Position numbers and translations under genes: made by a program. DNA of 64,000 nt from an uncultured Sphaerochaeta sp. (lineage in GTDB: Bacteria > Spirochaetota > Spirochaetia > Sphaerochaetales > Sphaerochaetaceae): contig NZ_OY763408.1 of the NCBI RefSeq assembly GCF_963667405.1, forward strand, positions 1,759,757 through 1,823,756, in the 5' to 3' direction. How positions within the stretch are numbered: position 1 is the first letter of the stretch; each line of letters begins with the position of its first letter. Positions 51,308 to 59,306 of the stretch are shown piece by piece. The notes beneath the pieces are model-generated. The model was given only the letters and a program-made list of their open reading frames with translations, was not told the origin of the DNA and made no database searches.

Positions 51308-51638
51308 CATTGTTTACGAAACCAGACTCACTGTACTTTATGGACTCAACAGTACATATATTGGATAGAAATCTTAAGGAAGGGACAGCAATGGCAACAA
51401 AATCATTTTCTCGCAACAGCACCGTAAGCAGGAGAACTGCTACCACGTTGTTGAAGCTCTCCTTGAAGTGATACTCGATCCAGAGTGAACGTCGATTTGC
51501 AGCTAAGGCTAAAGGGAGCAATTGCATATCAGCTTTTGAAGAGGAAAAGGGGTTCAATTGTCTACAGGTCTGATTAATGCTCCCATCTTGGCCAATTGAA
51601 GAAGCATACGGTATTGGCTCCACTTTTAGCCCATATAC
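51308..51638. other. Non-coding or decayed region after the efflux operon
   Basis: No full gene is supported. At 51391-51471 a 26-codon frame (MATKSFSRNSTVSRRTATTLLKLSLK) follows AAGGAAGGG at good spacing. Its start resembles the N-termini of small antitoxin-like proteins, so it may be the remnant of a broken gene; after the stop no frame continues for long. The region is A+T richer than the efflux operon and adjoins the accessory ATPase gene. Confidence 0.35.
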
Positions 51639-52931
51639 TCAAGACATGAAAACATCTTTATCCAATAAGAACTGATAGAGACCTATGTGGAGAATGCCTG
51701 TTTCATCAGTCCATGGTTTTGCGTGAGTTTTGGTAATGACAATTTTCCTGAATGAATCATTGACTCCGAGGAGAGACCTCAACTCCTGTTTTGTCTTTGT
51801 TTCAGTATCCATGATCAGTGCTGACTGGATATAGTACTTCGTCGATCCCTTGTTCACCACAAAATCGATTTCATAGTGTTTCTGGTGACGTTTGCCGTCT
51901 TCGGCTGTCTCTGTAAGCTCCACCACACCAACATCAACACAATAATTTCTGGAGACCAATTCATTGAATATGATGTTCTCCATGATGTGGCTTTCTTCTT
52001 GCTGTCTGAAATTGAGCCGTGCATTTCTCAATCCTATATCTGCACAGTAATACTTGCATGGATACTGGAAGTAACGTTTCCCTTTTACATCAAAGCGCTT
52101 TGCTTCCCGAAAGAGGAAGGAATCTGAAAGGTATCCGATATATGCAGCAATAGTCTCAGAAGAAACTTTTCTGCCTCCAACACTTGCCAGCGTTTTCGAG
52201 AGTTTGTTCGCATTAGTCAGCGAGCCTATTGATGAACAAAGTGTGTCTGTCAACTGGGCAAGAATAGAGTCGAGATCAACCCTATAGCGCTCAACTATAT
52301 CCCTGAAATAGACTTCGGAGAACAAGTTGGAAAGATAGTGGGCTTTCTTCTCATCCGTATTTTTCGTCAGGACAAACGGCAGGCCCCCGAACATCGCGTA
52401 TTGTTCGTATGCCTCTGCTTTTTCTACGCCAACATAGTCATAGTATTCCTTAAAGGACAAAGGATAAATATGAATCACATCACCACGTCCTCGAAACTCT
52501 GTCATCACATCCTTGGAGAGGAATTTCGAGTTGCTTCCGGTCACGTAGACATCGACATTGCCAAGATGAATCAATCCGTTCAGAACACTATAGAGCCGTA
52601 TTGGTGTGTCAGGATTTCTTGTTTCCTCCTTGGAAATTGCATACTGTACCTCGTCGATGAACACATAGAATTTTTGATCCTTGTCAGTTACACGCAAGCG
52701 GATATACTTGGAAAGCTCGTATGGGTCACACAACTGTGTATAGGCATCATCATCCAAAACAATTTTGATTATGTTCTCTTCCTTGACACCTTCTTCTCTC
52801 AGATGATCGTGGTAGATTCTGAAAAGGAGAAAGCTCTTCCCGCATCTTCTGATTCCTGTGATTACCTTAATCTGCCCATTGAATCTGCTGTTTTTAAGCT
52901 GCTCGAGATACGTATCTCTCTGTATATACAT
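51639..52931 (-). CDS. AAA ATPase with DUF4143 (AAA_14 family)
   Basis: A 430-residue protein. VITGIRRCGKSFLLFRIYHD (about 25-44) is the Walker A region, VFIDEVQYA (about 95) Walker B, and VYVTGSNSKFLSKDVMTEFRGRGDVIHIYPLSFKEYY the family's sensor region; the C-terminal half has YYCADIGLRNARLNFRQQEESHIMENIIFNEL and HYEIDFVVNKG, which is DUF4143 with a nuclease-like E-x-D-F-V motif. These proteins are common in accessory regions of anaerobes; their function is not established. The ATG at 52931 is preceded by AAAGAGGAG at rather short spacing; a GTG one codon earlier is possible. Confidence 0.9.
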   Translation of the reverse strand: MYIQRDTYLEQLKNSRFNGQIKVITGIRRCGKSFLLFRIYHDHLREEGVKEENIIKIVLDDDAYTQLCDPYELSKYIRLRVTDKDQKFYVFIDEVQYAISKEETRNPDTPIRLYSVLNGLIHLGNVDVYVTGSNSKFLSKDVMTEFRGRGDVIHIYPLSFKEYYDYVGVEKAEAYEQYAMFGGLPFVLTKNTDEKKAHYLSNLFSEVYFRDIVERYRVDLDSILAQLTDTLCSSIGSLTNANKLSKTLASVGGRKVSSETIAAYIGYLSDSFLFREAKRFDVKGKRYFQYPCKYYCADIGLRNARLNFRQQEESHIMENIIFNELVSRNYCVDVGVVELTETAEDGKRHQKHYEIDFVVNKGSTKYYIQSALIMDTETKTKQELRSLLGVNDSFRKIVITKTHAKPWTDETGILHIGLYQFLLDKDVFMS

Positions 52932-52943
52932 CACTCCTCTTTT

Positions 52944-53000
52944 GAAAGTAGCTCAACATGTCGACCTACTTTCTACTTAATGCTACTTCAATGAGTAGCA
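52944..53000. repeat. Two nested inverted repeats upstream of the ATPase gene
   Basis: GAAAGTAG (52944-52951) pairs perfectly with CTACTTTC (52966-52973). Directly after it TGCTACT (52981-52987) pairs perfectly with AGTAGCA (52994-53000). All four arms share the core GTAG/CTAC, and another CTACTT lies at 52974-52979. The cluster occupies the promoter region of the ATPase gene, so multiple binding sites for a repressor are likely. Confidence 0.55.
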
Positions 53001-53585
53001 AAGTGCAATAAAAATTGAAACTTTGTCGACTTGCCGACCGAGTATCAACGATTTACAACTCAATTCACAGAGTTTCTGCTTGATAAGGCATTCCTATCCG
53101 GCAAGAAGGCCGTCCTTGCGGACATCCTGCTCCTTTTCGTCTGTGGAGCATTGTTACTTCTGCTGCAACCGGGTATGCAACTCTACCCACCACTAACAGC
53201 GAAAGGCCGATTAGCGGGGACTCTATTGAACGTGAAGGTGTTGTAATGCATCAGAACTCATAAAGGCTGCCAGCAGAACGCTGTAGGTCCTTGCCAGGAG
53301 CTGACTTGTGTAGGATGGCGGACGGAAAGTCAGATGGATCTGTTTGCAATCGTTTCAGGAAATTCCTATCGGGGAATGTGCACTCTATGCACCACGTTTT
53401 TCACTCGAGCCATAGTGATCCATAGCGTTCCGCTCTCTACTTGATTGAGCAAATTGTCGGCAAACACGAGAGAAATTGCATTTGTGAAATGATGGGGAAA
53501 AAGATTTTGCGGGCCAGTGATATGCCCTTTGGCACATACTGTTTCATTGCCAAGAAACGCCCTTTGTGCTACTGTTTGGCCCACC
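53001..53585. other. Intergenic region with no supported gene
   Basis: Short frames exist, such as 53031-53246 on the plus strand (TTG start, one hydrophobic stretch, no ribosome binding site) and 53366-53659 on the minus strand, but none has start signals or recognisable domains. The stretch separates the accessory ATPase from the DMT permease and may hold decayed sequence. Confidence 0.4.
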
Positions 53586-54506
53586 ATGGAACATAATCTG
53601 ATCGTAGGGCAGCTGCTTGCCCTGCTCACTGCAGCCTGTTGGGCCCAAAATGCGATCATCTACCGCCATCTCGGCCAGAAAGTGGGTTCGGATGCTGTCG
53701 CTCACATCAGGATGTGGATTGCCCTGCCCGCTATCATACTGCTCACCTACCTCATGGAGGGAATCTGGTTCCCTGTAGGATTGAGTGCGAGGACCTACCT
53801 CTTTTTGCTTGCAAGCGGAGCAATCGGGTATTTCATAACCGACCTGTTGCTGTTCAAATCGTACGTCCTGCTCGGAGCACGTGAGTCGATGGTCATCATG
53901 ACCCTTTCCCCTGTAGTCACGGCGCTGTTCGGGTTCCTTCTCTTTGATGAGCGGCTCAACTTCATCCAAATCCTCGGTATCTTCGTCACCATCCTTGGCG
54001 TCACCCTGATGGTTCTCCTGGATGGAAGGCGAAAACAGGGAGGAAGGCTAAGCGATGAGGAGCGGTCAAAACTGAAAGGATTGGTCTATGCAATCCTGGG
54101 CTCGGTATTGCAATCACTCTCCTTCCTCTTGGCCCGGTTTGCTTTGGAGGAAACGGGTGCCGTTTCCACCAATCTCCTGCGTAATTTGGGTGGATTGGGG
54201 GCTTTCATCATCTTCAATGTCTTCTACAAACATGATGCACGCTCCCACTTCCAGACATTCCGCAATCCACGGTTGTTCTTCCTGCTCTTTCTTGCGGCCC
54301 TCACCGGACCGGTGGTGAGCATGTCGCTGCAGATGAAGGCGTTCACCCTAGCCCCGGTGGGGATTGTGACCACCATCACCCAGGTAACCCCCATACTCTT
54401 GCTTCCTTTCGACCGCTTCATCCTGCACAAGAAGATCACCCCAGCAAGTTTGGGAGCCACACTCCTATCCATTCTCGGGGTTGCCATCCTCTTCCTTGCT
54501 GCCTGA
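53586..54506 (+). CDS. EamA/DMT-family transporter
   Basis: A 306-residue membrane protein with ten predicted helices in two EamA repeats: LLALLTAACWAQNAIIYRHLG opens the first, and GLVYAILGSVLQSLSFLLARFALEE opens the second. SPVVTALFGFLLFDERLNFIQILGIFVTILGVTLMV and TQVTPILLLPFDRFILHKKITPASLGATLLSILGVAILF are the paired fifth-helix regions. Substrates of this family include amino acids and metabolites; none can be assigned. The start at 53586 has no clear ribosome binding site. Its last seven codons lie inside a direct repeat that recurs at 56120. Confidence 0.9.
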   Translation: MEHNLIVGQLLALLTAACWAQNAIIYRHLGQKVGSDAVAHIRMWIALPAIILLTYLMEGIWFPVGLSARTYLFLLASGAIGYFITDLLLFKSYVLLGARESMVIMTLSPVVTALFGFLLFDERLNFIQILGIFVTILGVTLMVLLDGRRKQGGRLSDEERSKLKGLVYAILGSVLQSLSFLLARFALEETGAVSTNLLRNLGGLGAFIIFNVFYKHDARSHFQTFRNPRLFFLLFLAALTGPVVSMSLQMKAFTLAPVGIVTTITQVTPILLLPFDRFILHKKITPASLGATLLSILGVAILFLAA

Positions 54507-54518
54507 AACAGCTTGCCT
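54482..54518 (+). repeat. Left copy of a 37-bp perfect direct repeat
   Basis: The 37 bp from TGCCATCC to GCTTGCCT, covering the last codons and stop of the DMT transporter gene plus 12 bp beyond, recur without a change at 56120-56156. Bases on both sides of the two copies differ, so the edges are sharp. The copies bracket the AlbA_2-type gene. Confidence 0.95.
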
Positions 54519-54645
54519 CTTACGCAACATACGTACTCTGCAAACCTCGCAGCAGATGCATTTGAATCCAAGAAATTCCATCTGACAAACAGACCTCAAT
54601 CAAAACGGCTATGAAGGAGTCTATCTCTGTGAAAGAGGATTCCTC

Positions 54646-56058
54646 ATGCTGGAAAAAAACATAGCAGAAGCCACAGACTGCGATTTCAAGGTTGCAGTCG
54701 AGAGAAGAAAACCCAAGAGTTGGCTGAAGAGCGTGAGCGCATTTGCAAATTCCATTGGGGGTATGCTCATCTTCGGAGTCGACAATGAACAGCAAGTAAT
54801 CGGCCTTGACTCAGTACAAGATGATGCTGAATCCATTAGCCGATTGATCAAGGAACGGATATTACCATTGCCACGCATTGAATTGATAGCATTCAAGGAG
54901 AGGGGAAATGATATCCTGTGCCTAAAGATACTGCCTGGTTCTGCTACTCCATACTATTACAAAGCTGATGGAATCATGGAGGCATATATCAGAGTGGGCA
55001 ACGAAAGCATTGTTGCTCCTGAGCATATTCTGAATGAACTGATACTCAAAGGCACGAACAAATCTTTTGATGCGATGATTTCCGATGTTCAGAAATCCGA
55101 CTACAGCTTTACGCTGTTTGAAGCGACCTACCTCGAGCAAGCAGGCTCCCACATAAAGCCCACTGATTATCACTCTTTTGGACTATGTGACAAGCAAGGT
55201 TTTCTTTCCAACGCAGGAAAACTGATGGCAGATCAGTACATTGTACGTAACTCCCGAGTTTTTTGTACACGATGGAATGGAATCGAGAAAGGTTCCATTT
55301 TTGATGATGCATTGGATGATAAGGAATATGAAGGCAATCTCCTTTCACTCTTACGCAACAGCAGTGATTTTGTACGCAATAATTCCAAGGTCCGCTTTGT
55401 GAAAGACGCACAGTATAGGGTGGACAAGCCAGATTACTCAGAACGGGCAATAACCGAAGCAATTGTCAATGCGCTCATACATCGTGATTATGTTCTACTG
55501 GGCACCGAAATCCATATTGATATGTTTGATGACAGACTGGAAATTCAAAGTCCAGGCGGTATGGTTGATGGTAGGGCAATACAAGATCGTGATATTCGAG
55601 CAATCGTATCCGCAAGAAGGAATCCGATTATTGCTGATCTGTTCCATCGCATGAAATATATGGAGAGGCGGGGTAGCGGATTATCAAAGATTCTGGATGA
55701 GACAGCCAAACTTCCTGGATATACCGAAAGAATGCAACCAGAGTTCATTTCCACTGCATCAGATTTCCGGGTAGTGCTTACAAATGTAAACTGGAATCCA
55801 GCCAATGATACCGCGCAAGTTACCGCGCAAGATAGCGCGCAAGACACCGCGCAAGATAATCGGGTGTGCCTGCTTCTGGCTTTCTGCTCCATACCGAGAT
55901 CTCGCGAAGAAATGCAAACACATATTGGTATAGAACATCGTGAATACTTCAGGAAATTCATTCTTAAGCCATTGCTGGAATCTGGCAATTTGCAGATGAC
56001 CTTACCGGGCAAACCCACTAGCCGCAATCAGAAATACATTGCAAAGGAGCCCATGTAA
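54646..56058 (+). CDS. AlbA_2 domain protein with C-terminal ATPase-like domain (RecG-like transcriptional regulator class)
   Basis: A 470-residue protein. The N-terminal AlbA_2 (Schlafen-type, putative DNA- or RNA-binding) domain shows DFKVAVERR...WLKSVSAFANSIGGMLIFGVDN and later PYYYKADGIMEAYIRVGNES. The middle has ERAITEAIVNALIHRDY and ERRGSGLSKILDE, the pattern of the HATPase_c_4-like domain that follows AlbA_2. A repetitive linker DTAQVTAQDSAQDTAQD (about 384-400) leads to a winged-helix-like end. AAGAGG precedes the ATG. It lies between 37-bp direct repeats that split a transporter/ABC-F pair, so it was probably inserted there. Relatives occur in defence islands, but no function is proven. 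Confidence 0.85.
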   Translation: MLEKNIAEATDCDFKVAVERRKPKSWLKSVSAFANSIGGMLIFGVDNEQQVIGLDSVQDDAESISRLIKERILPLPRIELIAFKERGNDILCLKILPGSATPYYYKADGIMEAYIRVGNESIVAPEHILNELILKGTNKSFDAMISDVQKSDYSFTLFEATYLEQAGSHIKPTDYHSFGLCDKQGFLSNAGKLMADQYIVRNSRVFCTRWNGIEKGSIFDDALDDKEYEGNLLSLLRNSSDFVRNNSKVRFVKDAQYRVDKPDYSERAITEAIVNALIHRDYVLLGTEIHIDMFDDRLEIQSPGGMVDGRAIQDRDIRAIVSARRNPIIADLFHRMKYMERRGSGLSKILDETAKLPGYTERMQPEFISTASDFRVVLTNVNWNPANDTAQVTAQDSAQDTAQDNRVCLLLAFCSIPRSREEMQTHIGIEHREYFRKFILKPLLESGNLQMTLPGKPTSRNQKYIAKEPM

Positions 56059-56119
56059 ACTGTGTTTGCCATGTCGGGATTATTGGATTTTCCAAGCTCA
56101 AAGCAGGATACAACACAGA

Positions 56120-56156
56120 TGCCATCCTCTTCCTTGCTGCCTGAAACAGCTTGCCT
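56120..56156 (+). repeat. Right copy of the 37-bp perfect direct repeat
   Basis: Identical to 54482-54518. Here the bases are non-coding and lie 29 bp before the ABC-F start codon. If the two copies recombined, 1638 bp including the AlbA_2 gene would be lost and the DMT and ABC-F genes would be 41 bp apart. Confidence 0.95.
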
Positions 56157-56185
56157 ACCATCCCGCTTTTCGCTACGCTCAAATC

Positions 56186-58042
56186 ATGAATGTATTATCG
56201 CTGGAAGCTGTCTCCAAAACGCTCAAGGATGAACCCCTTTTCAGTGGGGTCAGTTTTGGTCTGGAAGAGGGGGATCATGTAGCCCTGATCGGTCGAAACG
56301 GACAGGGAAAATCCACGTTCCTCAAACTCCTCAGGGGGGATATTCTCCCTGACAGCGGAACAATTGCCATGAAGGGCGACACCGACCTGGTCATGCTTGA
56401 ACAGGTGGTGAGCTTTGCCGAAGACGCCACGGTCGGCTCCTATCTCTACGGTGGGGAGGGGAAACGAATCAAGACCTATCTTGCGTACCACCACTGCCTT
56501 GAACATGCACACAAGGAAGCTGAGCTCATCCGCCTCTCAGAGGCCATGGAAACAGTTGATGGATGGAATCTCGAGAATGACTACCGTTCGCTGTTGGGCG
56601 AACTCGGCCTCTATGATCTCGAAAACCAGCGCATGGACACCCTTTCGGGGGGAATGCAGAAGAAAGTTGCCCTCGCCCGGGTCTTGTGCAGCAAAGCCTC
56701 TTTCCTTCTCTTTGATGAGCCGACAAACCATCTCGATATCCAGACCATCGAATGGTTGGAACAGTATCTGAAGAACAGCCGAGCCACCATCATGCTGGTT
56801 ACCCACGACCGCTATTTCCTTGATGCAGTCTGCTCTGCCATCCTGGAGATGGACAACGCTTCGGTCTTTCTGCACCCAGGCTCTTTCTCCGCCTATCTTG
56901 AGCGAAGAGAGGCACGCCTTGAGCGGCTTCAGAAGGAACAGGACAAGATCCGTACCATCCTGAGAAGGGAACTCGAGTGGTTGAAGCGGGGCCCAAAAGC
57001 CCGTACCGGCAAGGACAGCGGGAGGAAGGACCGTATCGAGATCCTGCTTGCAAGCCAGAACCAGGTGGGGGATGAAGCTCAACGTAGTTTCTCCAGCACA
57101 AGCCGCAGGTTGGGCAAGAAAATATTGGAAGCAAAGCACCTGAGCAAGAGCTATGAGGGAAACCCAATCATCCAGGACTTCTCCTTTTCCTTTACCAAAG
57201 GGATGAAAATCGGGGTGGTCGGTCCGAATGGAAGCGGAAAGTCCACCCTGCTCGACCTCTTGTGCAATCATCTCCAGCCTGACAGCGGGACCTTGGATAT
57301 CGGGGTGAATACCGTCTTTGCCTACTATGACCAGAGTGGAAGAAACCTGGAAAGCGAACAAACCCTGCTCGCCTATGTAGAGGACATTGCCACCCAGGTG
57401 GTGCTGGGTCCGAACCAAATCGTCAGTGCATCCAAGTTCCTGGAACTCTTCGGCTTCCCTGTTTCCATGCATCGCCAGAGCATAGCCACTCTCAGCGGAG
57501 GGGAGCGGAGAAGACTCTACCTTACCTCTCGCCTCCTGAGCAACCCAAATTTCCTGCTGCTGGACGAACCTACCAATGATCTCGACCTGCCCACTATGGA
57601 GAATCTCGAACAGTATGTCCAGGATTTCTCCGGCTGTGTCCTGATCGTCAGCCATGACCGTGCATTCCTCGATCTTACGTGCGATGAACTGTTCATCCTG
57701 GATGTGAACAAACCTGTCCGGTATGAGACCAAGCGATACAGCCAATGGCGCGAAGAAACAGGGGAAGAAAAAGAGTCGTCCGAGGCCCCCCCTCCCCCTC
57801 CTCCCCAGAACAGGCGAACCGAGAAAAAGGGTCTGAGCTATCGCGAACAAAAAGAGTTCACACAGATAGAGATGAACATGGAAACCATGCAGCAAGAAAT
57901 TTCTCGTTTGGAAGAGAGCTTTGCGGATGCGCAACCAACTGCTGAAGGAACGCTGGCACAACGAACGGAGAAATACCATGCACTACGCGAGAATCTGCAA
58001 ACATTGGAAGACCGTTGGCTTGAACTTGCACAGCAGCTGTAA
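56186..58042 (+). CDS. ABC-F family ATPase (Uup/translation factor type)
   Basis: A 618-residue cytoplasmic protein with two ATPase cassettes and no membrane segment. First cassette: GRNGQGKST (about 37), LSGGMQKKVALARVL and LLFDEPTNHLD. Second: GPNGSGKST (about 347), LSGGERRRLYLTSRLL and LLLDEPTNDLD. A charged linker joins them. The C-terminus has a Pro-rich stretch and a coiled coil (about 555-615), the Uup-like arrangement. ABC-F proteins act on the ribosome. No clear ribosome binding site precedes the ATG at 56186, which suggests coupling to upstream translation before the AlbA_2 insertion. Confidence 0.93.
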   Translation: MNVLSLEAVSKTLKDEPLFSGVSFGLEEGDHVALIGRNGQGKSTFLKLLRGDILPDSGTIAMKGDTDLVMLEQVVSFAEDATVGSYLYGGEGKRIKTYLAYHHCLEHAHKEAELIRLSEAMETVDGWNLENDYRSLLGELGLYDLENQRMDTLSGGMQKKVALARVLCSKASFLLFDEPTNHLDIQTIEWLEQYLKNSRATIMLVTHDRYFLDAVCSAILEMDNASVFLHPGSFSAYLERREARLERLQKEQDKIRTILRRELEWLKRGPKARTGKDSGRKDRIEILLASQNQVGDEAQRSFSSTSRRLGKKILEAKHLSKSYEGNPIIQDFSFSFTKGMKIGVVGPNGSGKSTLLDLLCNHLQPDSGTLDIGVNTVFAYYDQSGRNLESEQTLLAYVEDIATQVVLGPNQIVSASKFLELFGFPVSMHRQSIATLSGGERRRLYLTSRLLSNPNFLLLDEPTNDLDLPTMENLEQYVQDFSGCVLIVSHDRAFLDLTCDELFILDVNKPVRYETKRYSQWREETGEEKESSEAPPPPPPQNRRTEKKGLSYREQKEFTQIEMNMETMQQEISRLEESFADAQPTAEGTLAQRTEKYHALRENLQTLEDRWLELAQQL

Positions 58043-59306
58043 GCTCGCCTTCGCTCTGCTGCTGTGTACCCTCCCGTTGCATGCCACTTCCCTCTCCTTG
58101 GGAACGGGAAACGACTGGTATACCATGGGCTTGGGATACAACCAGGATGATGGGCTGAGTTTTGGTGCTGAAGTCCAGCTGTCACTGGATTCCGGCCTTT
58201 CCATCCAGCTCGATGCCCAAGCTTACACCGATCGCATAGTCAGCCAACGCCGTTTTGATGTGATGACCGCTTCTGTCTCCTATCCATTCACGTTCCATGC
58301 AACCAAGCTGGAGACCGTCATCTCTCCTGCAGTAGGGATGACCATGACAGGGAACCTTGGCTTCCAGGATATCCAGAACTCCTATCATGACCTGATCGGA
58401 CGTGATCCTGTGCTTCTCGCGTATGATGACTGCACCCAAGATGCACACCCCTATCTTTCGCTCACCGCCATCAGCGGACATTTCTTCGATTTGCTGTTCC
58501 TGGGCGTAGGTCTTGATGCAAAGGTGATACCCTCCTGGGAGTATTCGGTCAGCTCATCGATGCACCTTGCCTACCATGACATCCTGGCCGTACAACTGGG
58601 GTATGAAATGAAATGGGGAGAGGATCTGTATCCAACCCAGAAGACCCAGGAAGCACGATACGAGGGACTTAAGCTCGGCTACACCTATGATGGCGGCTTG
58701 TTGCAATCGTTCTATACCACCTACCTGACCAGCGGATACTCGTACGGGGGTTTTGCCTTCGATGTGCTCTCCTTGCTGAGTCCGAAGTCATTTACCCAAG
58801 CAGACTTCACGTTTTCCACCGGCTTTCTCTATGATGAGCTGGGACAGCAGAGCAGACTCTTTGCCTTCTCCTTCGGAAACATTAGTTTCGAGACACGGCA
58901 CAAGAACGGGCCCATGTTCAACCGGATGGAGGACCAGGATGACCGCCTCAACATTGGAGCATGGACCATTGGGTATCAGATGGGGCCGGAGAACACAAAA
59001 TCCCTTGCCCTTCCCTATGCAAAATTCCTCGCAGGCTTGCAACGCTTCAATTTGCAGCAAGACTATACCACCACCCTCAGTGAGGAGATCCGGCCCATTG
59101 TCGGCTTGGAAGTGGGACTGCGAATCGGAAAACATGGGCAGTGGGTGATCGGAAACCAAAGTTACCGTTTCCGCCTTGCCACCAGCGTCCACTATGTCCT
59201 CTTCCACAACACCATCCCGCTTATTCCAGACTTTTCCGAACATACCGGCCCGCTGCTCTTCCAGTTTGGTCTGGTGATAGATATCGAGCACGACCTCAAA
59301 AACTGA
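57978..59306 (+). CDS. Outer-membrane beta-barrel-like protein of unknown function
   Basis: A 442-residue protein with a hydrophobic export segment (LAFALLLCTLPLHA, about 22-35) followed by alternating strands rich in aromatic and Gly residues (SLGTGNDWYTMGLGYNQDDGLSFGAEVQLSLDSGLSIQLDAQAY; ending LLFQFGLVIDIEHDLKN). This is the pattern of an outer-membrane barrel. The ATG at 57978 has GGAG upstream but overlaps the ABC-F gene by 65 bp and gives a long n-region; a TTG near 58018 is an alternative. I do not recognise a named family. Confidence 0.65.
   Translation: MHYARICKHWKTVGLNLHSSCKLAFALLLCTLPLHATSLSLGTGNDWYTMGLGYNQDDGLSFGAEVQLSLDSGLSIQLDAQAYTDRIVSQRRFDVMTASVSYPFTFHATKLETVISPAVGMTMTGNLGFQDIQNSYHDLIGRDPVLLAYDDCTQDAHPYLSLTAISGHFFDLLFLGVGLDAKVIPSWEYSVSSSMHLAYHDILAVQLGYEMKWGEDLYPTQKTQEARYEGLKLGYTYDGGLLQSFYTTYLTSGYSYGGFAFDVLSLLSPKSFTQADFTFSTGFLYDELGQQSRLFAFSFGNISFETRHKNGPMFNRMEDQDDRLNIGAWTIGYQMGPENTKSLALPYAKFLAGLQRFNLQQDYTTTLSEEIRPIVGLEVGLRIGKHGQWVIGNQSYRFRLATSVHYVLFHNTIPLIPDFSEHTGPLLFQFGLVIDIEHDLKN

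Noticed and set aside
51297..51623. A 108-codon minus-strand frame after the efflux operon
   Set aside because: It overlaps the terminator, has no ribosome binding site and no domain I can recognise.
53031..53246. A 71-codon frame with a hydrophobic stretch
   Set aside because: TTG start without ribosome binding site and no recognisable family; more likely chance or decayed sequence.
53366..53659. A 97-codon minus-strand frame overlapping the DMT gene start
   Set aside because: No start signals, and it runs into the supported transporter gene on the other strand.
56537..57979. A 480-codon minus-strand frame opposite the ABC-F gene
   Set aside because: Antisense shadow of a conserved two-cassette ATPase.
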